The notes: a model not told the origin generated them from the sequence alone. 64,000 nucleotides of DNA from Rhodoplanes serenus (GCA_945893145.1 CAMDDZ010000009.1:1-64000); one strand, 5' to 3'. Positions 48,684 to 58,965 are shown, counted from the stretch's first letter. Numbers and translations are program-made.

Positions 48684-49061
48684 TCAGCGCAGCGGCGCCA
48701 GCAAATAAACGCCGACAAAATTTCCAGCCAGGAACAGCGCAAGCCCGACGAGACATCCAATGATAAGCGCACGGTCGGAAATGACCTCCGGCACCGGACG
48801 CGCCATCAGCACGCGCATCGCGATCAGTCCCAATCCCACCAGAATGAAAAACGTCACGAGCGGATGGACGAGGACGTTCTCTCCAAACGGCCGGCGATCC
48901 GCCAGAATACCGAAACCAAACCCGCCGAGCGTCATCGCGCCGAACCACCACGCCAGCACATTGCGGCGCGCAGGCGGTTCGGACTGCGTTTGAGACTCGC
49001 GGCTCGCCTTAGGCTGTGCGCTCCTGCGAGCGCCGGGTTGGCCGATCACATCTCGCCCCAA
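48684..49061 (-). CDS. Small membrane protein, unknown
   Basis: A 125-residue protein with a polar N-terminus rich in Arg, Gln and Pro (about 1-35) and three hydrophobic segments (LAWWFGAMTLGGFGFGIL; LVTFFILVGLGLIAMRVLM; LIIGCLVGLALFLAGNFVGVYLL). Probably inner membrane. No family recognised. Divergent from nothing obvious; about 108 bp separate it from the SleB-type gene on the same strand. Confidence 0.65.
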   Translation of the reverse strand: MGRDVIGQPGARRSAQPKASRESQTQSEPPARRNVLAWWFGAMTLGGFGFGILADRRPFGENVLVHPLVTFFILVGLGLIAMRVLMARPVPEVISDRALIIGCLVGLALFLAGNFVGVYLLAPLR

Positions 49062-49221
49062 TCAATGAAGAAAAATCAGCCTGTTGCAATGGCGACTACC
49101 TTGCCAACGATGCGACCGCGTTGCCAGCAAAACATCCCGAAGACCCCACAAATTCACGATCACGCCGGCAAATGAGCCATTAGCCGGGCCATCGGCTTCT
49201 CTTGAATGCATCCAAATGCAT

Positions 49222-49245
49222 ACGGCCCCGCCGGGGCGGGGCCGT
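49222..49245. terminator. Hairpin downstream of the TAXI receptor gene
   Basis: A perfect 9-bp stem, acggccccg / cggggccgt, with a 6-base loop, 36 bp after the minus-strand TAXI gene. Only a weak T-rich stretch follows on that strand, so it may be a terminator without strong U-tract. Confidence 0.45.
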
Positions 49246-49280
49246 TGCTCGTTGTCACAATGAATGGAACAGAAGCGCGC

Positions 49281-50255
49281 TTACATCTTCTTCACGCCTT
49301 TTTCGGTGAAGTACTTCACCGCGCCCGGGTGCCACGGGATTGGCGAGTTTTTCTCCTGTTGGTTCGCAAGCTCAATGCTCCTGGCCTCGGCGTGCACGGC
49401 GATCAGATCGTCGCGATGATCGATGAAGGTCTTGACGATGTCGTAGGCGACCTTGTCGGGCATGTCGGCATTGGCCACCAGGATGTTTTGCACCACCGCA
49501 ATGGTGTTGTCCTTGTCCTGGCCCGGATAGGTCTTGGCCGGGATGGTGCCGGCCGAGTAGATGCCGCCGTACTTGGCGTTCATCTTTACGACCACATCCG
49601 CGTGGTCGACCAGCTTGAGCTTGATGCCGGGCGAGGCCGCGAGATCGGTGACGCCGGCCGTCGGCAAGCCACCGACCCAGAAATAGGCGTCGATCTTGCC
49701 GTCCTTGATCGCGTTGGTGGATTCGGCGACGCCGAGACGTTCGCGCCGCATGTCCTTGTCCTTATCGAGGCCCGCGGCCTCGATCACGCGGAACGCCATC
49801 ACTTCGGTGGCGCTGCCGGGCGAGCCGGTCGAGACGCGTTTGCCCTTGAGGTCGGCCATCTTCTCGATGCCCTTGCCGTCGATGGTCACGACATGCATAC
49901 GGTTCGGATAGAGCACCATCAAGGTGCGCACCGGAACCGGGGCGCCCTTGAACTTGTCCTCGCCCTTGAGCGCGTCGAGCGCGGCATCGACCATCACCAG
50001 AGCGACTTCGCTCTGCTTGGTGCCGATCAGTTTCAAATTATCGACGGAGCCGCCGGTGACGCGCGCGGTCGCGGCGGCGCCCGGCACGTATTTGGTCAGC
50101 ACGTTCGCCATGCCGCCGCCGAGCGGATAATAGACGCCGCCGGTGCCGCCGGTCGCAATCGCGATATTGAGCTGCTGCGCGAACGCAGCGCCATCGAACA
50201 CCGTCGCGCCCACGACGAGCGATGCGCCGGACAGCAGGAAGTTTCTGCGATTCAT
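49281..50255 (-). CDS. TAXI-family TRAP solute-binding protein
   Basis: A 324-residue periplasmic binding protein. The signal (MNRRNFLLSGASLVVGATV) is Tat-like. The TAXI signature follows: LNIAIATGGTGGVYYPLGGGMANVL, ATARVTGGSVDNLKLI, then KGKRVSTGSPGSATEV. TAXI proteins bind Glu/Gln or related acids and feed TRAP permeases. The fused permease gene 50279-52327 lies 23 bp upstream on the same strand, the normal pair order being permease then receptor or reverse. Ligand unknown. Confidence 0.93.
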   Translation of the reverse strand: MNRRNFLLSGASLVVGATVFDGAAFAQQLNIAIATGGTGGVYYPLGGGMANVLTKYVPGAAATARVTGGSVDNLKLIGTKQSEVALVMVDAALDALKGEDKFKGAPVPVRTLMVLYPNRMHVVTIDGKGIEKMADLKGKRVSTGSPGSATEVMAFRVIEAAGLDKDKDMRRERLGVAESTNAIKDGKIDAYFWVGGLPTAGVTDLAASPGIKLKLVDHADVVVKMNAKYGGIYSAGTIPAKTYPGQDKDNTIAVVQNILVANADMPDKVAYDIVKTFIDHRDDLIAVHAEARSIELANQQEKNSPIPWHPGAVKYFTEKGVKKM

Positions 50256-50278
50256 CGGGTGGTTCCTCCGTGTTTTCT

Positions 50279-52327
50279 TTATGCCGGTACTTTTGATTGT
50301 GCCGGCTGCATACGCTGTTTTAGCAGGACGGCCGCCGCAATGGCCAAGCCAAATGTCGCGGTGTAGCTAATGTCCCGGCCAATGGCCGCCTCGAGCAATG
50401 CTTCGAGCAGGCTCGGAAACACCAGGAACAACCCGGCCAGCACCAGCAGCAGCCGCTCCGCCAGTGTGGTGCGCCGCAGCGCCCAGCCCTGCGCAGCCGC
50501 GGCCAATGCGGCAAGGCCTGTCGCCGTTTTGAGCGTGATCAAAACGACATCAACCCATGAGCTGCCGGCCGGAATTTTCAACAGCAGCCCGATGCCTTGC
50601 GGATCGAGCACAAACACGAACGGCACCAGGAAGGCCGGCAGGGTGTACTTCCAGGCGTGCATCGTTGTCTTGTAGGGATCGCCGCCGGTGATCGCGGCAG
50701 CCGCGAACGGCGACAGCGCGGTCGGCGGCGAGACCTCCGACAGCACCGAGTAATAGAAGATGAACATGTGCGCCGCGATGTCAGGCACGCCGAGCTTGAT
50801 CAGGGCGGGCGCCGCGATCACAGCGCAGATGATGTAGGAGGCGGTAACCGGGACCGCGAGGCCGACGATCCAGACGATCAGCGCGGTGTAAATCGCGGTC
50901 AGCAGCAGGCTGCCGCCCGCGTAGTCGATCACGATCGCGGAGAATTTCAGCCCCAGGCCGGTCAGCGTCACGACGCCGACGATGATGCCGGCGGTGGCGC
51001 AAGTGGTTGCCGCCGTCAGCACGCTGGTCGAGCCGTCCGACAGCGTTTTCACCAGGTGCTTCGGTGTGATCGCGGTTTCGCGCGTCAGGAAGCTCAAGCC
51101 GAAGGTCAACACCGTCGACCAGAACACCGACAGCGTCGGCGAATAGCCCCACAGCATGAAGACGATGATCGAGATCAGCGAGATGAAGTGAAAACCGTAG
51201 CGGCGCGTGAGCTGCCCGATCGATAGGTTCTCGCCCATATCGACCGTCTGCGCGCCGAACTTCTTGGCGTCGAGCTCGACCATGAACAGGAGCGCAAGGT
51301 AGTAGAGGCATGTCGGGATGGTCGCCATCCAGATGACATCGAGATAGCTGATTTTCAGAAACTCGGCGATCAGGAAGGCCGCGGCGCCCAGCACCGGCGG
51401 TGAGATGATGGCACCGAGACCGCCGGCCGCGAGCAGACCGCCAGCGGCGTTTTTCTCGAAGCCCGCACGCTCCATCATCGGATAGGCCACCGCGCCGATC
51501 GTCACCGTGGTGGCGACGCCGGAACCTGACGGCCCGCCCAGCAGAAACGACGACAGCACGACGGTGCGGCCTGCGCTGTTAGCCTTGTTGCCCATCAGCG
51601 CCATCGAGAAATCGATGAAGAATTTTCCGGCGCCAGAGTGCTGCAGGAACGCACCATAGATGCAGAACAGGATGATCAGGCTCGACGACACATCGACCGG
51701 AACGCCGAAGATGCCTTCCAGCGTGATGAAGAGCTGGCCGACGATCTGAGTGACGTCGAAGCCGCGATGCGTCCACGGCTGCGGCAGATACGGTCCGAAA
51801 TACGCGTAAGCCAGGAATGCAAGCGCCACCACCGGGACGATCCAGCCCGTGGTGCGCCGCGTCGCCTCGAGCAGCAGCGCCATGAAGATCACGCCGAGCA
51901 CGGCGTCGGTTTGATTCGGCGTCATGGCGCGGTCGGTGAAATCCTCGCCGCCCTGGATCGCGTACATCAGAATGAGCGCACCAGCGATGCCGAGCACCAC
52001 GTCCCACCAGCGGATGCGGTTGCGGAACCGCTCCGACATCGGGAACAGCAGGAAGCTCAGGATCAACACGAAGGCGACGTGCGCGTAGCGCAGCGGCTGG
52101 GTCGGGATGATCGGGAAGGCGCCGAAGGGCCAGGCGCCCGCAATCGCGGCGTAGAGATGGAACACCGACATCGCCACCGCGACGCTGGTGACCAGATTGC
52201 CGGTGAGGCCGGAGAGGCGGTTGATCGCGCCCTCGTCGGCCTCGATATAGGCCTCGGCCTTCTTCAGCGCGTCTTCGGAAATGCCGGACGGCCCCGCCGC
52301 CGCGGCCGGCTTCAACTCCTCGGCCAT
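50279..52327 (-). CDS. TRAP transporter fused permease (DctQM)
   Basis: A 682-residue inner-membrane protein with about 17-18 membrane segments, fusing the small (DctQ-like) and large (DctM-like) subunits. The large part has GPSGSGVATTVTIGAVAYPMM and GLGAIISPPVLGAAAFLIAEF, and VPVTASYIICAVIAAPAL, typical of TAXI-linked permeases. The start is set at 52327 (MAEELKPA) since aggggacg lies just upstream; a longer frame (from 52558) lacks a ribosome site. Together with the receptor it takes up an organic acid using ion gradients. Gene pair complete. Confidence 0.92.
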   Translation of the reverse strand: MAEELKPAAAAGPSGISEDALKKAEAYIEADEGAINRLSGLTGNLVTSVAVAMSVFHLYAAIAGAWPFGAFPIIPTQPLRYAHVAFVLILSFLLFPMSERFRNRIRWWDVVLGIAGALILMYAIQGGEDFTDRAMTPNQTDAVLGVIFMALLLEATRRTTGWIVPVVALAFLAYAYFGPYLPQPWTHRGFDVTQIVGQLFITLEGIFGVPVDVSSSLIILFCIYGAFLQHSGAGKFFIDFSMALMGNKANSAGRTVVLSSFLLGGPSGSGVATTVTIGAVAYPMMERAGFEKNAAGGLLAAGGLGAIISPPVLGAAAFLIAEFLKISYLDVIWMATIPTCLYYLALLFMVELDAKKFGAQTVDMGENLSIGQLTRRYGFHFISLISIIVFMLWGYSPTLSVFWSTVLTFGLSFLTRETAITPKHLVKTLSDGSTSVLTAATTCATAGIIVGVVTLTGLGLKFSAIVIDYAGGSLLLTAIYTALIVWIVGLAVPVTASYIICAVIAAPALIKLGVPDIAAHMFIFYYSVLSEVSPPTALSPFAAAAITGGDPYKTTMHAWKYTLPAFLVPFVFVLDPQGIGLLLKIPAGSSWVDVVLITLKTATGLAALAAAAQGWALRRTTLAERLLLVLAGLFLVFPSLLEALLEAAIGRDISYTATFGLAIAAAVLLKQRMQPAQSKVPA

Positions 52328-52418
52328 CGTCCCCTCATGTGCCGTATTCGGCGTGCCCCTGCCGGAGGTCTTAGCATGGCGGATAAGGCGCCGAATACCC
52401 GACGAAGGATGGGCTGGT

Positions 52419-55178
52419 CTAGGCCTCGCCTGCGGGCTTTTTACCGAGCGCGGCCTGGGCGGCGGCCAATCGAGCAATCGGCACACGGAACGGCGAGCAA
52501 GACACATAGTCGAGTTCCACCTCGTGGCAGAACGCGACCGAGGCCGGATCGCCGCCATGCTCGCCGCAGATCCCGACTTTCAACCCCTTGCGCGTCTTGC
52601 GGCCGCGCTCGACACCGATGCGCACCAGCGCGCCGACGCCCTCGCGGTCGATCGACACGAACGGATCGGCCGGCAGGATGCCGCGCGCCGTGTAAATACC
52701 GAGGAAGCTCGCCGCGTCATCGCGGCTGATGCCGAACGTGGTCTGCGTGAGATCATTGGTGCCGAACGAAAAGAACTCCGCGCTTTGCGCGATTTCGCCG
52801 GCCATGAGCGCCGCACGCGGCAGCTCGATCATCGTGCCAACCTGATAGTCGAGCTTGGCGCCCTTCTCCTTGGCCACCGCCTTCGCCATGTCGTCGATGC
52901 GCGCTTTCACGATATCGAACTCGGCCTTGGTGGCGATCAGCGGCACCATCACCTCGGGCTTCACCGGCTTGCCGGTGCGCTTAGCGGCTTCGACCGCAGC
53001 CTCGAAGATCGCGCGCGCCTGCATCTCGGCAATCTCGGGGTATGCAATCGCAATACGGCAGCCGCGGAAGCCGAGCATCGGATTGAACTCGGCCAATTCG
53101 CGCGCCCGATTCGCGAGCTTCTTCGGATCGGCGCCCATGGCGGCCGCGACCTCGGCGATATCCTCCTCGCTGTGCGGCAGGAATTCGTGTAGCGGCGGAT
53201 CGAGCAGCCGGATGGTCACCGGCAGACCCTTCATGATCTCGAACAGCTCGATGAAATCGCTGCGCTGCATCGGCAGCAGCTTGGCCAGCGCGGTGCGGCG
53301 CGACTTCTCATCGTCGGCGAGGATCATCTCGCGCACCGCCTGGATGCGCTCCTCGTCGAAGAACATGTGCTCGGTACGGCAAAGCCCGATGCCCTCGGCG
53401 CCGAAGCGCAGCGCCAGCCGCGCGTCGGCCGGCGTGTCGGCATTGGCGCGCACGCCGAGCACGCGCGCCTTGTCGGCCCAGCCCATCAGCGTGCCAAACT
53501 CGCCCGACAGCGCGGGCTCCACCATCGGCACACGTCCGGCCAGCACCTGCCCGGTCGAGCCATCGATGGTGATCATCTCGCCGCGCTTCAGCGTGACATT
53601 GCCGGCCTGCAAGGTCTGCGCGTTGTAGTCGACGCGCAGCGAGCCCGCGCCGGAGACGCAGGGCTTGCCCATGCCGCGCGCCACCACGGCAGCGTGCGAG
53701 GTCATGCCGCCGCGCGTCGTGAGGATGCCTTCGGCCGCGTGCATGCCGTGGATATCTTCGGGCGAAGTCTCGATCCGGACCAGGATAACCTTCTTGCCGT
53801 CGGCCTTGAGCTGCGCGGCCTCGTCGGACGAGAACACGATCCCGCCGGACGCCGCACCGGGCGAAGCCGGCAACCCGGTCGCGATCACGTTGCGCTCAGC
53901 GTTCGGATCGATCGTCGGATGCAGCAGCTGGTCGAGCGAGCCGGGCTCGATCCGCGCCACCGCTTCGTCCTTGGTGATCAGCTTCTCGTTGGCGAGCTCG
54001 ACCGCGATGCGCAGCGCCGCCTTGGCGGTGCGCTTGCCGTTCCGGCACTGCAGCATCCAGAGCCGGCCCTGCTCGACCGTGAACTCCAGGTCCTGCATGT
54101 CGCGATAGTGACGCTCGAGCTTATCGTAGATGCGCGTCAGCTCTTTGAACGCCGCGGGCATGGCGCGTTCCATCGATGGCTTGTCGGAGCCGGCCTCCTT
54201 GCGCGCGATTTCGGTAATCTCCTGCGGCGTGCGGATGCCGGCGACCACATCCTCGCCCTGGGCGTTGATCAGGAACTCCCCGTAGAGGCGCTTTTCGCCG
54301 GTCGATGGATTGCGCGTGAAGGCCACGCCGGTCGCCGACGTGTCGCCCATGTTGCCGAACACCATGGCCTGCACGTTCACCGCGGTGCCCCAGCTTTCCG
54401 GAATGTTGTGCAGCCTGCGATAGGTGATCGCGCGCGCATTCATCCACGAACCGAACACGGCGCCGATCGCGCCCCACAATTGCGCCTGCGGGTCCTGCGG
54501 GAAATCCTTGCCGCTTTCCTCGACCACGCGCTGCTTGTATTGCGCAACCAGATCGACCCAATCGTCGGCAGACAGCTCGGTGTCGAGCGTCATGCCGGCG
54601 CGCGATTTGTGGTCTTCCAGCAAGTCCTCGAAATTGTGGTGCTCGATACCGAGCACCACGTTGGAATACATCGTGATAAAGCGCCGGTAGGAGTCGTAGG
54701 CGAAACGGCGGTCGCCGGAATTTTTCGCCAGCGCCTCGACGGTTTCGTCGTTCAGCCCGAGATTGAGCACCGTGTCCATCATGCCGGGCATCGAGGCGCG
54801 CCCGCCCGAGCGCACCGACACCAGCAGCGGATTGGCGCGGTCGCCGAATGGCTTGCCGGTGATGAGCGCAATATGGGCAAGGCCCGCCGCGACCTGCTTT
54901 TCCAACGCCGCCGGATATTTCTGGTCGTTGGCGTAATAGTGCGTGCAGACCGCGGTCGTGATGGTGAAGCCCGGCGGCACCGGCAGGCCCAAATTCGCCA
55001 TCTCGGCGAGGCCCGCGCCCTTGCCGCCGAGCAGGTCGCGCATATTGCTGCGGCCTTCGGCTTTGCCGCCGCCAAAGACGTAAACCCATTGGCCCTTGGC
55101 TGTAGCGCGCGCAGGCTTGCCGCGGGATTTCGCGGTGCGCTTCGGCTTGGACTTCTTCGGGGCTGGACCGCGTGCCAT
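52419..55178 (-). CDS. ppdK: Pyruvate, phosphate dikinase
   Basis: A 919-residue enzyme interconverting pyruvate + ATP + Pi and PEP + AMP + PPi. The catalytic His segment is GGMTSHAAVVARGMGKPCVSG (positions about 485-505 after the basic N-terminal leader), and the barrel ends in VGICGEHGGDPASV with the catalytic Cys. N-terminal ATP-grasp parts include KGAGLAEMANLGLPVPPGF. Extra N-terminal Lys/Ala residues (MARGPAPKKSKPKRTAKS) are not part of the core. The His-adjacent Thr of the TSH motif is where a regulatory kinase acts in other organisms. Stands between TRAP and glyS genes. Confidence 0.96.
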   Translation of the reverse strand: MARGPAPKKSKPKRTAKSRGKPARATAKGQWVYVFGGGKAEGRSNMRDLLGGKGAGLAEMANLGLPVPPGFTITTAVCTHYYANDQKYPAALEKQVAAGLAHIALITGKPFGDRANPLLVSVRSGGRASMPGMMDTVLNLGLNDETVEALAKNSGDRRFAYDSYRRFITMYSNVVLGIEHHNFEDLLEDHKSRAGMTLDTELSADDWVDLVAQYKQRVVEESGKDFPQDPQAQLWGAIGAVFGSWMNARAITYRRLHNIPESWGTAVNVQAMVFGNMGDTSATGVAFTRNPSTGEKRLYGEFLINAQGEDVVAGIRTPQEITEIARKEAGSDKPSMERAMPAAFKELTRIYDKLERHYRDMQDLEFTVEQGRLWMLQCRNGKRTAKAALRIAVELANEKLITKDEAVARIEPGSLDQLLHPTIDPNAERNVIATGLPASPGAASGGIVFSSDEAAQLKADGKKVILVRIETSPEDIHGMHAAEGILTTRGGMTSHAAVVARGMGKPCVSGAGSLRVDYNAQTLQAGNVTLKRGEMITIDGSTGQVLAGRVPMVEPALSGEFGTLMGWADKARVLGVRANADTPADARLALRFGAEGIGLCRTEHMFFDEERIQAVREMILADDEKSRRTALAKLLPMQRSDFIELFEIMKGLPVTIRLLDPPLHEFLPHSEEDIAEVAAAMGADPKKLANRARELAEFNPMLGFRGCRIAIAYPEIAEMQARAIFEAAVEAAKRTGKPVKPEVMVPLIATKAEFDIVKARIDDMAKAVAKEKGAKLDYQVGTMIELPRAALMAGEIAQSAEFFSFGTNDLTQTTFGISRDDAASFLGIYTARGILPADPFVSIDREGVGALVRIGVERGRKTRKGLKVGICGEHGGDPASVAFCHEVELDYVSCSPFRVPIARLAAAQAALGKKPAGEA

Positions 55179-55260
55179 TAAATTCTCGCTGTCTCAAACG
55201 GGGCCTGTGATGGCCCTCCCCCGGCGTTTCCTCAATCGGCTTTTCTTATTCGCACTTTGG

Positions 55261-55345
55261 TCATCGTCCGCGAAGGCGGACGATCCAGTATCCACATTGG
55301 CCTATCGAGTCTACTGGATGCCCCGCCTTCGCGGGGCATGACAGC
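55261..55345. repeat. REP-like element before ppdK and after glyS
   Basis: Sister copy of the element at 45884-45997: tcatcgtccgcgaaggcgga near the left end, ctactggatg in the middle, gccttcgcggggcatgaca at the right. It lies between glyS (stop at 55351) and the ppdK start. Could act as an mRNA-stabilising or terminating structure for glyS. Confidence 0.7.
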
Positions 55346-55350
55346 CGAAG

Positions 55351-57603
55351 TTAGCCTTCAATTTTCGAGAAGTCCGCCACCGACCGCGTGGCCTCCCTGA
55401 TCTCGTTGAGCAGCTTCAGCCGATTCTCACGCAAAGCCTTGTCGTCCGCATTGACAGTGACATTCTCAAAAAAGGCATCGACGTGAGGACGGAGCTTTGC
55501 CATCGCGCTCATCGCCGCTGTGAAATCTTCCTTCGCGACCGCCGCGGAGGCTTCCTGTTTTGCAACGCCGATGGCGCGCGCCAGGTCCTTTTCCTCGGGC
55601 TGGGCGAGACGCGCCGCGTCGGGCGCGCCGGTATAGGATTTGTTGTCCTTCTTCTCTTCGATGCGAAGGATATTCGCCCCGCGCTTGATACCCGCGAGCA
55701 GATTCTTGCCGTCGTCGGTGTCGAGAAATTTTCCGAGCGCTTCGACACGGCGGACGATCAGCAGCAGGTCGTCCTGGCCATCGAGCGCGAACACCGCGTC
55801 CACGAGATCGTGCCGCGCGCCTTGCTCACGGAGCTGGACTTTCAAGCGGTCGGCGAAGAAGGCGAGCAATCCCGATGTAATCTCTTCGCCGATAGTCTCC
55901 CAACCCGGTACGATGTCATCATCTGAATCAAAGGCCTTAACCGAACCCGCAACTTGATCGGCGACTTTTTCCAAGTCCTCGCTCTGCATTCGCTTAGCAA
56001 GATCGGAGACTGCTCTCGCTTCGGCAATTCTGGGGCTATACGTCCAATAAAGATGGCCAAGTATCGGAAAGCTGGCTCGGTAAAGTACGTCATGCAGCGG
56101 AAGTCTTAGATTTCTTTCCAACACCACTCGCACAATTCCCAAAGCAGCACGTCTTAGCGCGTAAGGGTCTTTCGACCCCGTCGGCTTCTCATCAATCGCC
56201 CAGAATGCGGTAAGGATGTCGATTTTATCGGCCAGAGCCACCGCGACCGAAACTGGATCGGTCGGCACGCGATCGCCTGGGCCAAGCGGCTTGTAGTGAT
56301 CCTCGCAGGCTGCAGCGACGGATTGATCCTCGCCTTGCGCCAGCGCGTAATACTTGCCCATCAGGCCTTGCAGCTCGGGGAATTCGCCAACCACGTCGGT
56401 CAGCAGATCGGCCTTGGCGAGCTTCGCGGCGCGCTGCGCCTTCGCGGCGTCGGCCTTGACGAGCGGCGCAAGCCCGCCCGCGAGCCGCTCGATCCGCGCG
56501 ATGCGCTCGGCCTGCGTGCCGAGCTTCTCGTGGAACACGATCTGCGAAAACTTCGGCAGCCGCTCTTCCAGCTTGGTCTTGAGATCGGTCTCGTAGAAAA
56601 ACTTCGCGTCACTCAGCCGGGCGCGGATCACACGCTCGTTGCCGGCAACGATCGCCTTGCCGCCGTCGCTCGCCTCGATGTTCGCCGTCAGAATGAATTT
56701 GTTGGCCAGCTTGCCAGTCTTGCCGTTGCGCACCACGAAGCACTTTTGATTGTTGCGGATGGTGGCGCGGATCACTTCTTGCGGGATCGCCAGAAAGCTC
56801 TCGTCGAAGCTTCCCATCAGCACCACCGGCCATTCGACCAGGCCCGCGACCTCGGCCAACAGTCCTTCGTCCTCGACCAGTTCGAAGCCCTGCGCGAAGG
56901 CAAGATTTTTCGCATCCGCCAGAATCGTCTGCTGCCGCCGCGCCGGATCGAGCACAACCTTGGCGCCGTCGAGTTTCTTCACGTAATCGTCGAAGCGCTT
57001 CACCTTGATCGCCGCCGGTGCCATGAAGCGGTGGCCGAAGGTCGTATCGCCGCCGGCGATACCGTCCACCCGGAACTGCACCACATCGGGCTCCTCGGTC
57101 TCCGGCCCGAAGGTCGCGACGATGGAATGCAACGGCCGCACCCAGTTGAGCGCGCCGGACTTTGCCGACTGCTCGCCCCAGCGCATCGACTTCGGCCAGG
57201 GAAACGTCTTCACCACCTCGGGCACGATTTCGGCGATCACATCGATCGCAGGCCGGCCGGCCTTCTCGATCACCGCGACGTAGAAATCGCCCTTCTTGTC
57301 GGGCTGCACTTTGGCATCCGAAATGGATTTCAATCCGGCCGCTTTCAGGAATCCGGCAATCGCGTTCTCCGGAGCGCCGACGCGGGGACCTTTGCGCTCC
57401 TCTTTCACGTCGGGCGAACGCACCGGCACGCCCGCGACCGCGAGAGTCAGCCGCCGCGGCGTGGCGAAGGCCTTGGCGCCCTCATAATGCAATCCTGCCG
57501 CCGCAAGGCGATCGGTCACGCCTTTGCGCAAATCCTCGGCCGCCCGCGCCTGCATGCGCGCAGGGATTTCCTCGGAGAAGAATTCGAGCAAAAGGTCGGG
57601 CAT
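55351..57603 (-). CDS. glyS: Glycyl-tRNA synthetase beta subunit
   Basis: A 750-residue subunit of the alpha2beta2 GlyRS. The start is put at 57603 because [18 protein letters not shown] is the family start; the longer frame from 57636 adds 11 non-conserved residues. [16 protein letters not shown]-like [23 protein letters not shown] and the C-terminal [23 protein letters not shown] confirm the family. By hand count the part 55861-56220 has about 52% GC against about 65% on both sides, a mosaic signal. glyQ lies at 61048-61986 with three genes in between. Confidence 0.95.
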   Translation of the reverse strand: MPDLLLEFFSEEIPARMQARAAEDLRKGVTDRLAAAGLHYEGAKAFATPRRLTLAVAGVPVRSPDVKEERKGPRVGAPENAIAGFLKAAGLKSISDAKVQPDKKGDFYVAVIEKAGRPAIDVIAEIVPEVVKTFPWPKSMRWGEQSAKSGALNWVRPLHSIVATFGPETEEPDVVQFRVDGIAGGDTTFGHRFMAPAAIKVKRFDDYVKKLDGAKVVLDPARRQQTILADAKNLAFAQGFELVEDEGLLAEVAGLVEWPVVLMGSFDESFLAIPQEVIRATIRNNQKCFVVRNGKTGKLANKFILTANIEASDGGKAIVAGNERVIRARLSDAKFFYETDLKTKLEERLPKFSQIVFHEKLGTQAERIARIERLAGGLAPLVKADAAKAQRAAKLAKADLLTDVVGEFPELQGLMGKYYALAQGEDQSVAAACEDHYKPLGPGDRVPTDPVSVAVALADKIDILTAFWAIDEKPTGSKDPYALRRAALGIVRVVLERNLRLPLHDVLYRASFPILGHLYWTYSPRIAEARAVSDLAKRMQSEDLEKVADQVAGSVKAFDSDDDIVPGWETIGEEITSGLLAFFADRLKVQLREQGARHDLVDAVFALDGQDDLLLIVRRVEALGKFLDTDDGKNLLAGIKRGANILRIEEKKDNKSYTGAPDAARLAQPEEKDLARAIGVAKQEASAAVAKEDFTAAMSAMAKLRPHVDAFFENVTVNADDKALRENRLKLLNEIREATRSVADFSKIEG

Positions 57604-57651
57604 CGGCACGTCCTGCGGTGACGAAGCCCCTACCAAGCCCGGCCGCGATTG

Positions 57652-58512
57652 TCACCCCTTCGCGGGCGGTTTGGGCTCGCTCATCCTCACCCAGTGCCAA
57701 TGGCGGCAGCTTGGGCAGCGCTCATAGCGCGTCGTCAGCATGTTGATGGCGATCCATGGGCGCGGATACGTCGCGCCGCATTCCGGGCAGGTCGCGCTGC
57801 CAAGCACAGTCTCGCGCAGGCGGCCGTGCACCAGCCCATTGACCGCAACGATGAGGGCCACGACGAAGGCCAGCAGATACAATTGAAGCAGCACAGCCCA
57901 GGCCGGCCGGCCGATGCCACCGAGGTCGATTCCCATCAGGTAGATCGGAAAATTAAGCGCAAAGTGGAGCGCAACGCCGAGCAAGGCGCCGAGCCAGAAC
58001 GAACGGCCGTCGGCGAGCCATTTGAACGCGAAGGCAATCGTCGCGCCGTGAACGAACGTCACCAGGAAACGTTCGCCGAGGAAGCCACCGAACTCATAGA
58101 AAGGCACGGCCCGCATCGCGGGCACCCGCATCAGCTGTTCGGTCAGAAACCAGATCTCGCCGATGGCGAAGCCGAGCCCGGTGGCAAGCGCGACCGCGAC
58201 TGCATTGTCCGGCGTCAGCTTCCGCCGGATGAAGGGCAAGAGCAGCACCAGCCATTTGGCCGGCTCCTCGGTGAGCGGCGCATAGAACAGCGAAATCGCG
58301 GTCAGCGCGTCGCCCGCGCCGAGCTTGCCTTGCAGCCAATGGTGCAGCGGCATGCGCACCGCGTAGAACACCAACGGCTGCATCGGCAGCATGATCAGGG
58401 CCGCGCGAAACACCACGTCGCGGTCGTCCGGCGCGGTCATCCGATGCAGCAGATAGCTGTACGCCACGAGCGTCAGCAGCGTCGTGATCAGGGCCGCGAT
58501 GACGATGCCCAT
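57652..58512 (-). CDS. PrsW-like intramembrane protease with C-terminal zinc ribbon
   Basis: A 286-residue membrane protein with about seven hydrophobic segments. Conserved charged spots of PrsW-type glutamic proteases are visible: APLTEEPAKWLVLL (tandem Glu), GFAIGEIWFLTE, LVTFVHGATIAF and GVALHFALNF (His). After the last segment comes a cytosolic CPECGATYP...RCPSCRHWHW, a zinc-ribbon pattern, not usual for PrsW. A CDGSH gene is 35 bp upstream and glyS 48 bp downstream, on the same strand. Substrate unknown. Confidence 0.8.
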   Translation of the reverse strand: MGIVIAALITTLLTLVAYSYLLHRMTAPDDRDVVFRAALIMLPMQPLVFYAVRMPLHHWLQGKLGAGDALTAISLFYAPLTEEPAKWLVLLLPFIRRKLTPDNAVAVALATGLGFAIGEIWFLTEQLMRVPAMRAVPFYEFGGFLGERFLVTFVHGATIAFAFKWLADGRSFWLGALLGVALHFALNFPIYLMGIDLGGIGRPAWAVLLQLYLLAFVVALIVAVNGLVHGRLRETVLGSATCPECGATYPRPWIAINMLTTRYERCPSCRHWHWVRMSEPKPPAKG

Positions 58513-58547
58513 GGCTGCCGCCGTGCGGTGTCAGCGCGTCGGCATCA

Positions 58548-58796
58548 TCACGCCGGGAGCTTCTTATGGCTGCCGTCGCACAGCGGCGGCGTGGTCGTGC
58601 GCTTGCAGGTGCAGAACCAGACCTCGCCGGTCTGCTCCGGCTTGAACTCGCGCGGCGCGAGGCCGGTGCCCTTGTGCGAGCCATCGCAGAACGGCTGCGC
58701 TTTGGAGCGCCCGCAGGCGCACCACCAATAGCTCTTGCCGGCCTCGACATTGATCGGCAGCGGCTTCCGTCCGCCAATTTCAGGCCCGTTACTCAT
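58548..58796 (-). CDS. CDGSH iron-sulfur domain protein, two CDGSH motifs
   Basis: An 82-residue soluble protein with two CDGSH units: WCACGRSKAQPFCDGSHKG (C-X-C-X6-FCDGSH type) and FCTCKRTTTPPLCDGSHKK. Each would bind a [2Fe-2S] cluster via three Cys and one His. The start at 58796 follows gagag with 6-base spacing; the earlier ATG at 58835 has none. Function unclear in bacteria, electron transfer or Fe-S storage. Lies between PrsW-like and the plus-strand fusion gene. Confidence 0.94.
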   Translation of the reverse strand: MSNGPEIGGRKPLPINVEAGKSYWWCACGRSKAQPFCDGSHKGTGLAPREFKPEQTGEVWFCTCKRTTTPPLCDGSHKKLPA

Positions 58797-58965
58797 TCGA
58801 CTCTCCTCGCATCGGCCGCAACCAAGATATTCCATGCGATATCATCACAACGAAACTGAATAGCGTGAGTAAAACTGCACTGCCTCTACAATCATGGATT
58901 TAACGGCGCTATTCTTCATGCAATAGTAGCATTGTACGGCATCAATGAAACACCAGGGGAAGGCA

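Noticed and set aside
53367-55181. 604-codon plus-strand frame within ppdK
   Set aside because: Shadow of a conserved essential-type enzyme; no start signal or family match.
56296-57621. 441-codon plus-strand frame within glyS
   Set aside because: Shadow frame opposite an obvious tRNA synthetase gene.
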